Source: a virus
IMG/VR virus record: IMGVR_UViG_3300025598_001575
Span: 1-20,599 of that record
DNA: 20,599 nucleotides
Direction: 5' to 3' (one strand)
Shown here: positions 13,481 to 20,599 of the stretch, one piece after another
Position numbering within the stretch: position 1 is the stretch's first letter
Layout: the number at the start of each line of letters is the position of its first letter
Made by a program: the position numbers and the translations under genes
The notes under the pieces: generated by a model
What the model saw: only the letters and a program-made list of their open reading frames with translations
Database searches by the model: none
What the model was told of the DNA's origin: nothing

Positions 13481-15296
13481 TATTAAAAGTTGTTGATCTT
13501 ACTGTTATACCGTTTTTCTTTTCAAGATAGACTATTTCACCGCTTGTACAGTATTTCATACTTTCCTTACGGTGTGATATTATATATATTGCCTCTTGGT
13601 ATTTTTCAACTCTTTCACGTATTATATCCAATACCAATTCAATACCTTTCTCATCTAATGACGAATCTAATAATTCATCGAATACAGATATGTTTAACCA
13701 TACGTTAGCTTGTGCTCTACGGATATCTTGAAACGTAAAAATCATTGCAAGATCTATAGCTTTACGTTCTGCTCCAGAAAAATTAAAATAACTACATTCA
13801 ACTCCACGCTCGTTTGTAATAGTTTCTTCAAAGAACTCATTAAACTTAACCATACTATTACTTTCGAGTTTTTTGAGATAAAATGCTAATCTTATGTTTA
13901 GTACTTCAAGTATCTTCTTAACAATAAACGATTTTACACCTTCTTCAGAAGCAATAAACTTAGCAGATTCAATTACATCAATCTTATCTTGTAAATCGGT
14001 AATTTTTACCTTTATATCAGCGATACGAGTTTCAATATTCCTTATACTCTCAATGAATGCATTATCGTTATGATCTAATGCTTCAATATCTACTTTGAGA
14101 GATGATTGCCACTCATTTAATTGCTTAATACGAGAGTTAATGTTCTCGACTTCTTTTTTACGTACATTAAAATCGCTTACCTTCTTCTGAGTGTTTGTAA
14201 TATGAGTCTCTACTTTATTTAACTGTTCTTGTGCTTCAACTAAAAGAGGCTTCTGAGTGTTAATAACTTCTGTATACTTTTGTATTTCAGCCTGACATTC
14301 AGATTTATCTTTTTCATATTGAACGTTAGTAGCTTCAGCTAGATCTTTACCACAATGAGGACATTTACTATCAATCTTTTTAAGTTTTTTAATACGGTCA
14401 TTGTTAAGCTTAATATGTGTTTCTGCTTCAGTAATAAGTCTGTTGATACTAGCTATTTTTTTATCACATAGACCTTCAGCAGTTTTAAGTGCTGACATAT
14501 TATCAAGTATCTTTTTTTCAGCTACTGTATCTACAGAATCGAGTTTATTAATCTTTTCGTTTAATAAAGCAAGCTCCTGCTCGTTGTTACGTTGACGAGT
14601 TAAAAGTACATCTTTACGCTTTTTCTTGTTCTCTTCATAAACATCTTTTTGTTTAATGTTTTCTTGATATGCCCGCTCAGTTTCATCTGCTTTTGTCATC
14701 TCGATATCAAGATAACGCTTAGTATCATTGAATTCAGAGCGTGCAATATTTAACATATTACCGAATACCTCTAAACCAAGAATACCTTCAATAAACTTAC
14801 GTTTTTCTACTTTCTTTTGCGCCATAAACGGTACAGTACTGTTTATGGTCATTACAACACTATTTTGAAATACTTCTGATGAAGTATTAATTATATCTAT
14901 AATGTATTCTGTAGTTTGCGGTACACCGGAACGAGTTTTATCTTCACCGTTAATATATAAGAAACACTTAGTAGGATTAAGTGTACGAGTAATTTTATAC
15001 TCTGTTTTATTATGATTCTCTTCAACTACAAATTGTAGTTCTACTTCACATAAATCCTCTGGAAACAGATTGTTTACTATATTCTCTTTCTTAAGATCTC
15101 TGATAGTAGTACCATACAATGCAAAATGTATAGCATCAGTAATAGTGGACTTACCTACACCATTAGCACGGTCACTTTTATCGTAGTTCTTACCAGTGAT
15201 AATGTTTAATCCTGGCTTAAAATCAATAACAACCGGTCTTTTACCTACAGACAGGAAATTAGTAATTTTTATATTTTTAAAGAAAACGTACTGCAT
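13473..15296 (-). CDS. 46: Recombination nuclease ATPase subunit, Rad50/SbcC-like, T4 gp46-like
   Basis: Partner of gp47 in the Mre11-Rad50-type complex that resects DNA ends and degrades host DNA. It has the SMC layout in 607 residues: an N-terminal ATPase half with Walker A NGVGKSTI (45-52), long coiled coils (about 185-300 and 325-440) split by a zinc hook CPHC (312-315), and a C-terminal half with signature FSGAERKAIDLA (506-517), Walker B ISVFDELLDSSLD (536-548, Asp540 and Glu541) and H-loop ISHR (573-576). The P-loop carries an inserted YDKSDRA between the usual G-x-N and NGVGKS. T4 gp46 is 560 residues. The gene overlaps a downstream glycosyltransferase by 8 bases and is separated from gp47 by five glycosyltransferase genes. 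Confidence 0.96.
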   Translation of the reverse strand: MQYVFFKNIKITNFLSVGKRPVVIDFKPGLNIITGKNYDKSDRANGVGKSTITDAIHFALYGTTIRDLKKENIVNNLFPEDLCEVELQFVVEENHNKTEYKITRTLNPTKCFLYINGEDKTRSGVPQTTEYIIDIINTSSEVFQNSVVMTINSTVPFMAQKKVEKRKFIEGILGLEVFGNMLNIARSEFNDTKRYLDIEMTKADETERAYQENIKQKDVYEENKKKRKDVLLTRQRNNEQELALLNEKINKLDSVDTVAEKKILDNMSALKTAEGLCDKKIASINRLITEAETHIKLNNDRIKKLKKIDSKCPHCGKDLAEATNVQYEKDKSECQAEIQKYTEVINTQKPLLVEAQEQLNKVETHITNTQKKVSDFNVRKKEVENINSRIKQLNEWQSSLKVDIEALDHNDNAFIESIRNIETRIADIKVKITDLQDKIDVIESAKFIASEEGVKSFIVKKILEVLNIRLAFYLKKLESNSMVKFNEFFEETITNERGVECSYFNFSGAERKAIDLAMIFTFQDIRRAQANVWLNISVFDELLDSSLDEKGIELVLDIIRERVEKYQEAIYIISHRKESMKYCTSGEIVYLEKKNGITVRSTTFNNE

Positions 15297-15300
15297 TAGT

Positions 15301-15323
15301 TACAATATTATATTAATATTGTA
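15301..15323. repeat. Perfect AT-only inverted repeat upstream of gp46, with TAATATAA motif
   Basis: TACAATATTA, a 3-base spacer TAT, then TAATATTGTA: 10-bp arms with no mismatch. It occupies most of the 37-base gap between a glycosyltransferase stop and the gp46 start. The stem has only one G/C pair per arm and no following T tract, so it is not a normal terminator. The minus-strand octamer TAATATAA (15308-15315) lies across its centre, 11 bases before the gp46 ATG. It could be an operator or a promoter element; no evidence distinguishes these. Confidence 0.6.
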
Positions 15324-15333
15324 CTTTTTCTAC

Positions 15334-16182
15334 TTAAATCTTGCTCGAAAGGAACTTAGCAATACTTTCAGCTCTCTTTTTATATGTATGTTTTTTAGAT
15401 AAAAGATAGCCTCGATTAGCTATATCACTTACAAGTGCAGGATGAGTAAACGCTTGCTCGACTAAATCCTTTATATGATTTATATCATTATTGTATAGAA
15501 AGCAGTTTTCTCCATGTACAAATCCTAGATCTTTATATGCAGGATTATTATCAGACATTAACATAGCACCACAAGCAATAGTTTCAAAGCTTCTATAGTT
15601 AGTATCGTTTGCTATGTTTTTATTAAAACCAATAGTGAACCTATTGAGTAGATTTACCATTTCATCTCCAAAAACCTGTATACATTGTTTAAGACCGAAA
15701 TTATTGGTCATAAAATCTAAGAGATCTTTTCTGTTTACATAGTTGCCTACAAACCCCATATGTATATCTCTCTTTAAACCTTTGTTTACAAATAGTTCTT
15801 CATCCACTGCAGGAGGTAGCCATGCTTTATTTTCTCCGGAAGAAAAATCTCTTACAGCAACAAATAGAAAGTTATAACCTTGTAGTTTTACAATCTGTTC
15901 ATATGGTTGTATACCTCTACAATGAGGATCAACTGCATAAAGTATCTTATACGGTTTCTTATACTGATTAAGATCGGGTAACCAGTGATCACCGTAATTT
16001 TCGCAATTTAAAATTACATCATAACTATTAAAATCCGGTATCTGATTATAATTACTATGACCTAAACCCCATGCATCTGCTTCCCAACCGATACTTTTAA
16101 ATGCGCGTTGAAAACATAAACATTCTCTATAAAGAACGTTCTCTGCATGTCTGCTATATTCTTGTATAATTAGTATTTTCAT
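15334..16182 (-). CDS. Glycosyltransferase, GT-B, CgeB-like (Glyco_trans_1_2 type)
   Basis: A 282-residue GT-B type protein. It opens with a strand typical of a Rossmann domain, MKILIIQEYSRHAENVLY, followed by DVILNCENYGDHWLP (55-69) and KILYAVDPHC. The C-terminal donor domain carries IHMGFVGNYVNRKDLLDFM (141-159), NYRSFETIACGAMLMSDN (198-215), the hallmark of CgeB-type transferases, then FVHGENCFLYNNDINHIKDL. The length is that of a minimal single-substrate enzyme. It is the last of five transferase genes lying between gp47 and gp46; its start overlaps the preceding stop by ATGA. Donor and acceptor are not predictable. It resembles phage and bacterial enzymes that decorate proteins or polysaccharides rather than the T4 DNA glucosyltransferases, judged by motif only. 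Confidence 0.85.
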   Translation of the reverse strand: MKILIIQEYSRHAENVLYRECLCFQRAFKSIGWEADAWGLGHSNYNQIPDFNSYDVILNCENYGDHWLPDLNQYKKPYKILYAVDPHCRGIQPYEQIVKLQGYNFLFVAVRDFSSGENKAWLPPAVDEELFVNKGLKRDIHMGFVGNYVNRKDLLDFMTNNFGLKQCIQVFGDEMVNLLNRFTIGFNKNIANDTNYRSFETIACGAMLMSDNNPAYKDLGFVHGENCFLYNNDINHIKDLVEQAFTHPALVSDIANRGYLLSKKHTYKKRAESIAKFLSSKI

Positions 16183-16916
16183 CCGATATAATATCTTCTT
16201 CTATGATGTTGAAATAGCTGTCCGTATGAGCTTTTATTGAGAGCTTTATTACCCCATTCCGATGGATCTCTATGTATAGTAATCTTGTATCTAATACTCA
16301 ATAAAGAGAGAATTGATTGATCATGTCTATGATCTCTAAATGCAGTGTTAAAGTTTTCTGTAATATTAGGTGCATCAGAGATTAAATTATAATTTGAACA
16401 AAGATCTGCAAATTGTTTAAAGAATTTAATACTAAATTCTGTTTTACGAAACACAATATAAGATGCGTTTACTTGATCTCCGTTAATATATTCAGGTGAC
16501 TTTAAATTAAGAATATTAAAACAATCAGATTTAGTCCATTGTGCATTTTTCCAGATACTACCATCATCTGTACCGTCTCTATTATCAAATAGTATTATAC
16601 CTTTCTCATCATTAGCGCATAGTTCATATAATGGTTTAATATCTCTAATTAATAGATTACCTGCATCAACAAACATAAAAACATCATCATCGGATGCTGT
16701 TTCAAGCATTTTGTTAATAAAATATGACTTCCATATCCAGTACCCGAAACCTCTTCTATCTCTAAAATGCTGTACATGTTTTGCATAGAAATCAGATGGT
16801 ATATCTGATTCTTTAAATAATAGAATATTATCTACTTTACCTTCAGCAGATTCTTTAAGCTTATCTAAAGTAAGATAATAGTTCCAATTACCAAAACTAA
16901 ATAGAGTGGTTCTCAT
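16179..16916 (-). CDS. GT-A type glycosyltransferase-like protein with FVDAGN motif
   Basis: A 245-residue protein with GT-A character. RDRRGFGYWIWKSYFI (52-67) is a segment found in a class of poorly studied transferases. DDVFMFVDAGNLLIRDIKPLY (77-97) contains a hydrophobic strand ending in Asp84-Ala-Gly86, occupying the place of the DxD metal/nucleotide motif. QVNASYIVFRKTEFSIKFFKQF (about 147-168) and FRDHRHDQSILSLL (about 193-206) correspond to later donor- and acceptor-side elements of such folds. The C-terminus is strongly basic (HHRRRYYIG). Both junctions are 4-base ATGA overlaps with neighbouring transferase genes. The fold assignment is reasonable but the specific family and substrate are unknown. 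Confidence 0.7.
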   Translation of the reverse strand: MRTTLFSFGNWNYYLTLDKLKESAEGKVDNILLFKESDIPSDFYAKHVQHFRDRRGFGYWIWKSYFINKMLETASDDDVFMFVDAGNLLIRDIKPLYELCANDEKGIILFDNRDGTDDGSIWKNAQWTKSDCFNILNLKSPEYINGDQVNASYIVFRKTEFSIKFFKQFADLCSNYNLISDAPNITENFNTAFRDHRHDQSILSLLSIRYKITIHRDPSEWGNKALNKSSYGQLFQHHRRRYYIG

Positions 16917-17695
16917 TTCTTTCTAAAACTATTTTCAACAACAGCGTAATTAGCTTTAATATTAAGCTTTTTCTCCCAAAATGCCACTTCTTTATCTCTT
17001 TCAGGTCCAAGTTTATCCCAGAAACCATCTGAACGAGCTTTATTGTCACTGTTATCTCTATCTAACATTCTTTGAGTAGTACTATCAGGGGTAATGTTAA
17101 CTTTTTGTTTAATTTGTTTTACCATCCATTGTTCATGTTCAATAAAAATATCTCCACGGTATGTTAACCTATCAAGAGATTTATAAACCTGGAACATCCA
17201 TTGATCTGACCAATTAACTAAGAATTCATCCCTTACAAAATAACCTATAGTATCATAGTAAGCACGATGCATAAAAGCGTTAATACAAATAGCATGCTTA
17301 TGAAAACCGTCATCACAATGGACACATTTAATTTTGTCTTTAGGTAATTTATCATCAGAAAACTCCTTTAATATCTCTACATCCCAATTGTTTGTTCTAA
17401 AAACCATATCATCACCAATATAGCCGAATATTTCTTCAGTAGCTACCGATGCTAACTTGTTCCATATTTTATTAATATTAACATCTACGTTAGGTTGTGC
17501 GGGTATATCTACGATTTTAAGAAAAGTAAAAGCTTTCGCCATTTTTAATATGGTATCTCTCTTAGGATCATCCACATCTACACCAAAATATACAGTGACA
17601 TTATTAATGTCATTAGCTGTACAGAGTATAGAATTAAGCAAGGTAAGCTTTTTATTAAGCCTTTCGCGGGTCGGTACTAATATTGCAATTTTCAT
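16913..17695 (-). CDS. GT-A (GT2-like) glycosyltransferase
   Basis: A 260-residue protein beginning MKIAILVPTRERLNKK, the usual first strand and loop of GT-A enzymes (VPTRxR). VTVYFGVDVDDPKRD (33-47) is the second nucleotide-binding strand, and EIFGYIGDDMVFRTNNWD (88-105), with Asp95-Asp96-Met, is the DxD-type metal-binding site. Further on come FMHRAYYDTIGYFVRDEFLVNWSDQW (near 145-170), resembling the acceptor-side region of the family, and a helical basic C-terminus. The enzyme looks complete. ATGA overlaps join it to the genes on both sides, so it is translated with them. Acceptor unknown. Confidence 0.8.
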   Translation of the reverse strand: MKIAILVPTRERLNKKLTLLNSILCTANDINNVTVYFGVDVDDPKRDTILKMAKAFTFLKIVDIPAQPNVDVNINKIWNKLASVATEEIFGYIGDDMVFRTNNWDVEILKEFSDDKLPKDKIKCVHCDDGFHKHAICINAFMHRAYYDTIGYFVRDEFLVNWSDQWMFQVYKSLDRLTYRGDIFIEHEQWMVKQIKQKVNITPDSTTQRMLDRDNSDNKARSDGFWDKLGPERDKEVAFWEKKLNIKANYAVVENSFRKK

Positions 17696-18516
17696 TTCTT
17701 ATTTTTAATTTGTTTAAGTATATTTAAAACCTCGTTTTGAGTGTAATTTTTAGGTTCGTTTGGATAATGACCGTGCTTATTTTTGTATAGTTCTCGACCA
17801 CCGTACACGTTTTTATGCCATTGTTCTTTTTTATCTGCAATAGATGAATTGTCAATAGCTCCTGGTGCTTCTTCTAGATAGTTTTCACTATCAGCAATAT
17901 CAGCAAACCACCAGAAAGGAGGATGGTAACCAGCTAGTGCAATACGGTAAGTATGATCTACGTGTTCCCAAGCATTATAAAATTGTTCGTCTAAATAGCC
18001 TACCTTTTCAAGTACTTCTCTAGTAAAGAACGAGAACATCGCTACTGTATGGGTATACAGTGCAATCTTAACATTATTAGGATACTCGACAATAATACGA
18101 GGATTGACAGGACTCTTTTGATCAAGTAAGTGTCTATTATGTAGGTCAAACTCTATATTTTGCTTACGATTAAACGGTGATCCAGGACCGTAATTAAAAT
18201 GATGTATACCTGTAGTTTGATATGCTTCTATGTATTTGTTAAATACAGTCTTGTCTTTAATGAGCATATCATCTTCAATAATAAAAATATAATCACAACC
18301 AGCATCATAAAGATACTTCATTGCTTTATTTTTAGATTTACCTACACCTAAATTAACTTCATTTTGTAGCCATGTACCTGGTACTTCTATTTGGTTTTCA
18401 GCTTTACCGTCGTTAACAACTACTAACTGATCAATACCGTCAGTAGGTAACGTAGCTATTAAAGCTTTTAAATAATCATTTCTATTACATGTAATTATAC
18501 CTACACCGATTTTCAT
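17692..18516 (-). CDS. Family 2 glycosyltransferase
   Basis: A 274-residue GT2 (GT-A fold) transferase. The N-terminal sugar-nucleotide domain is standard: GVGIITCNRNDYLKALI (4-20), QLVVVNDGKA (30-39), the loop NEVNLGVGKSKNKAM (52-66), and FIIEDDMLIKD (78-88) with Glu81-Asp82-Asp83 as the metal-binding DxD equivalent. FFTREVLEKVGYLDEQFYNAWEHVDHTYRI supplies the typical acceptor-side region, with the EH/D cluster in WEHVDHTYR as the likely catalytic base site. It is intact and has no membrane segment, so it should act in the cytoplasm. It is the second gene of the five-gene transferase run, with ATGA overlaps at both ends. Acceptor and donor sugar unknown. Confidence 0.9.
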   Translation of the reverse strand: MKIGVGIITCNRNDYLKALIATLPTDGIDQLVVVNDGKAENQIEVPGTWLQNEVNLGVGKSKNKAMKYLYDAGCDYIFIIEDDMLIKDKTVFNKYIEAYQTTGIHHFNYGPGSPFNRKQNIEFDLHNRHLLDQKSPVNPRIIVEYPNNVKIALYTHTVAMFSFFTREVLEKVGYLDEQFYNAWEHVDHTYRIALAGYHPPFWWFADIADSENYLEEAPGAIDNSSIADKKEQWHKNVYGGRELYKNKHGHYPNEPKNYTQNEVLNILKQIKNKK

Positions 18517-19502
18517 TGTAAAAATACCTTGTTATATTGTTCTATTACTTTTTGTTCACTAAAAACGTCTGAGAATGTATCCCAGTTTTTACCTCTAAGC
18601 TGTTTAACATCCATGTTTAATATAGTTTTCTCTAAGTCTATATCGTTATCGTAAAGTATAGCCTTACCTTTAAGATGATCAATATGTGCTGTATCGTATG
18701 AAGGTTGTTTCATACCTTGCCACATACCTGACCATGTCATTACTGGTTTGTTAGATACAGCAAACTCTCCTACTGATAAACCAAACGTTTCGCCCATTTG
18801 TCTAGCGTGTAACATCACATCACAAGCATTAATAAAGTTAAATATACCTGCCTCTTGTAATACCCAAGGAAAATACATTACTCGTTCATGATTATGAAAT
18901 ACATCAGTAGATAAAAACAGAAAATAAACATCTTTACGTTTATCTAGTACCTCTTTAATTGCCTTATGTACAAATGCTAAATCAAATGTACCTGTACCAC
19001 CGTGCCGACCAACAACTAATGCATCCTCTGGTATATTAAGCGCTTTACGTATGTCTTTAGTTGGTTCAACTTTTTTAATTATATGTGGTACATATAACGT
19101 CTTATTATGTTTTTTGGCAAGGTTTTCTGATACAGCTGCATATACATTACCATGCGGTTGACCCATATGAAACACACAATGTATACCTGTTTTACAATTA
19201 GTAGGTGTTATGAGATCATCTTCTCCTGCTTTAAGCATATGAACAAAATCAATTTTTTGTTCAACAACAATTTTTTCTATCTGACTTTTTATTACATTTT
19301 TAGGTGTACGGTCAATATTGCCATCATAATAGTGTATATCGAACTGTTTAGCAACACGCGGTACACCTTCATTACCGTTTTGTTTACCGGTAATGTACAC
19401 TACATCATGGTTAAGTAAATTCTTTAATCCTACCCCATAGTCGTGTGGTGTTTTACCTAATCCGCGACCGTCGATAGTATTAACATGTATTGCTATCTTC
19501 AT
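18513..19502 (-). CDS. Family 4-like glycosyltransferase (GT-B)
   Basis: A 329-residue GT-B enzyme. The N-terminal domain starts MKIAIHVNTIDGRGLGKTPH with a Gly-rich loop, and includes KIDFVHMLKAGEDD and CVFHMGQPHGNVYAAVSENLAKKH (the usual inter-domain region). The donor domain begins VVGRHGGTGTFDLAFVHKAI (163-182), continues FLFLSTDVF and FINACDVMLHARQMGETFGLSVGEFAVSNKPV, where the two Glu of ETFGLSVGE are spaced as in the EX7E motif that binds the nucleotide sugar. It is the first transferase gene after gp47, only 2 bases from its stop codon, and overlaps the next gene by ATGA. All catalytic landmarks seem present. Confidence 0.9.
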   Translation of the reverse strand: MKIAIHVNTIDGRGLGKTPHDYGVGLKNLLNHDVVYITGKQNGNEGVPRVAKQFDIHYYDGNIDRTPKNVIKSQIEKIVVEQKIDFVHMLKAGEDDLITPTNCKTGIHCVFHMGQPHGNVYAAVSENLAKKHNKTLYVPHIIKKVEPTKDIRKALNIPEDALVVGRHGGTGTFDLAFVHKAIKEVLDKRKDVYFLFLSTDVFHNHERVMYFPWVLQEAGIFNFINACDVMLHARQMGETFGLSVGEFAVSNKPVMTWSGMWQGMKQPSYDTAHIDHLKGKAILYDNDIDLEKTILNMDVKQLRGKNWDTFSDVFSEQKVIEQYNKVFLQ

Positions 19503-19504
19503 TT

Positions 19505-20557
19505 CTATAATTTACATGCTCTAGAATATAAATCACTTACATATGCCTTTACAGCAGGTTTATTTTTTATATCCATAAGCTCTACAAATTCATCTATAGA
19601 TTTCTCCACACTAATATTAAATTCTTTATTAGCTGCTTCTTCAATATTAATTCTACTTTGTTCGGAAACATCATGTTCGATTGTAAATTCAACTGGTTTA
19701 ACGGATACTAATTTACGTACAATAGTTTCTAAAGTAACAGGTTCCAGTACTCTGTCAACTATAAACTTTACAATATTACCTGCAATTACAGATTTTAACG
19801 TTTCCGGGGTATATACATTACCAGATAATTCTGTATACTGTAAACGGCGATACTGCGGCGAAATAGTATTCTCTATGAACTTATAACTTAAATCTGCAAG
19901 ATCTAATATATACAATCCTTTAGTGGTACCGAAATCACCCCAATCCTGTTGATAAGGTGCACCTACATAGAGTATAGTACCATCTTTGTATTTGCGTTCT
20001 TCTCTATGATGAAAATGTCCTGTAATAGTTAGAGGGGCTCTATCAGTTAAATCAGAAGACTTTAAACCGTTAGTACATACTTTATATGAATTCATTTTGA
20101 AACTATTAATCTCAAAATGACCTACAATTAAGTCACATTTAGGTACTTCGTTAATATCCTGGCCCCACGGACAGAAAGCTATTTTTCTTCCTTGGAACGT
20201 TTCGACGATAAGCTTATCGACAACAGTAATATTACTCCAACCACGAAGAATGGATACGGAATTAACTGAAGAATTATCTCGGTAATAAGCATCGTGATTA
20301 CCCACGGTAATAATGATATTAAAATCACGCAATACATCAAAGATGTCAGTAACCACGTGAAGAGTGTTAACAGCAATGTCATTACGATCATGAAATATGT
20401 CTCCAGGTATTATTATATCTTGTATGCCGCGTTGTTTAAATTGCTCAGCAGCCCATTTAGCATGGTTTAATGCTGTCTTGTGCCATATTTCACTGTTACG
20501 GTGTACCCCATAATGTGGGTCTGAAAATATACCTACTTCGGTTCCTTTAATCTGCAT
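19505..20557 (-). CDS. 47: Recombination nuclease subunit, Mre11/SbcD-like, T4 gp47-like
   Basis: Metal-dependent nuclease that works with gp46 to resect ends. The five calcineurin-type phosphoesterase motifs are present in 350 residues: I FSDPHYG (11-17; Asp13, His15), II GDIFHDR (52-58; Asp53), III GNHD (86-89; Asn87, His88), IV GHFE (146-149; His147) and V GHFHHR (180-185; His181, His183). T4 gp47 is 339 residues. The C-terminal 130 residues form the helical capping and Rad50-binding region. The ATG at 20557 lacks a Shine-Dalgarno sequence and may overlap the end of an upstream gene. It heads the run of five transferase genes, 2 bases from the first of them. Confidence 0.96.
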   Translation of the reverse strand: MQIKGTEVGIFSDPHYGVHRNSEIWHKTALNHAKWAAEQFKQRGIQDIIIPGDIFHDRNDIAVNTLHVVTDIFDVLRDFNIIITVGNHDAYYRDNSSVNSVSILRGWSNITVVDKLIVETFQGRKIAFCPWGQDINEVPKCDLIVGHFEINSFKMNSYKVCTNGLKSSDLTDRAPLTITGHFHHREERKYKDGTILYVGAPYQQDWGDFGTTKGLYILDLADLSYKFIENTISPQYRRLQYTELSGNVYTPETLKSVIAGNIVKFIVDRVLEPVTLETIVRKLVSVKPVEFTIEHDVSEQSRINIEEAANKEFNISVEKSIDEFVELMDIKNKPAVKAYVSDLYSRACKL

Positions 20558-20599
20558 GTTTATTGTTCGGGTTTACTGGATCATCAATACCCACATTAG
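20547..20599 (-). CDS. Possible 3' end of an upstream gene
   Basis: From the right edge one minus-strand frame is open for 16 complete codons, reading NVGIDDPVNPNNKHAD, and stops at TAA 20549-20547, overlapping the gp47 start by 11 bases. The other two frames contain stops before gp47. The hydrophilic Asp/Asn/Pro-rich composition is plausible for a protein C-terminus, and short overlaps are the rule in this window. Too little is visible to identify it. Confidence 0.4.
   Translation of the reverse strand, partial: NVGIDDPVNPNNKHAD

Noticed and set aside
15301-15323. Treating the inverted repeat before gp46 as a terminator
   Set aside because: The stem is almost entirely A/T and no T tract follows; an AT stem of this kind is unlikely to stop transcription.
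19485-19886. A 133-codon plus-strand frame
   Set aside because: Antisense to the conserved gp47 gene, with Ser/Leu/Ile-rich shadow composition and no supporting context; every real gene is on the minus strand.

Overview
This window looks like part of the replication and recombination core of a T4-like tailed phage (myovirus type). Every convincing gene lies on the minus strand, so transcription runs from the right edge to the left. T4-type proteins recognised by their motifs are gp47 (Mre11-like nuclease), gp46 (Rad50-like ATPase), gp43 (family B DNA polymerase), UvsX (RecA-like), gp41 (DnaB-like helicase), gp32 (ssDNA-binding protein), a probable gp59 (helicase loader) and the N-terminal part of gp45 (sliding clamp, cut by the left edge). 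Coding density is close to total: the largest gap is about 55 bases. I see no tRNA, CRISPR array, insertion sequence or integrase. The DNA is AT-rich. None of the 22 gene starts has a clear Shine-Dalgarno sequence, which is typical of genes and phages of Bacteroidota, so a flavobacterial or related host is my best guess; this is inference.

Layout in transcription order (right to left): (1) a few codons of an upstream gene, then gp47. (2) Five glycosyltransferase-like genes (15334-19502) between gp47 and gp46; four start/stop junctions are 4-base ATGA overlaps. (3) gp46, then a sixth glycosyltransferase with a proline-rich N-terminus. (4) DNA polymerase, followed without a gap by DpdA (DNA guanine transglycosylase), a 76-residue unknown, a PurN-like formyltransferase, a P-loop kinase and QueF. 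(5) A small beta-rich unknown, UvsX and a strong intrinsic terminator. (6) gp41, a DHH-family phosphoesterase, a 98-residue unknown, probable gp59, gp32, a Pro/Gln-rich protein and gp45.

The most informative block is 6619-9715. QueF reduces preQ0 to preQ1, DpdA exchanges guanine in DNA for a 7-deazaguanine base, and the PurN-like protein keeps the Asn/His/Asp formyl-transfer residues. Together they predict that this phage carries 7-deazaguanine in its DNA, most simply preQ1 and its formylated form. These genes are translationally chained to the DNA polymerase, so modification enzymes and replicase should be made together. No preQ0 synthesis genes (FolE, QueD, QueE, QueC) are in the window, so preQ0 must come from the host or from elsewhere in the phage genome.

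The second unusual block is the set of six glycosyltransferase-like genes embedded among recombination and replication genes. Their acceptor (DNA base, virion protein or host surface) cannot be read from the sequence.
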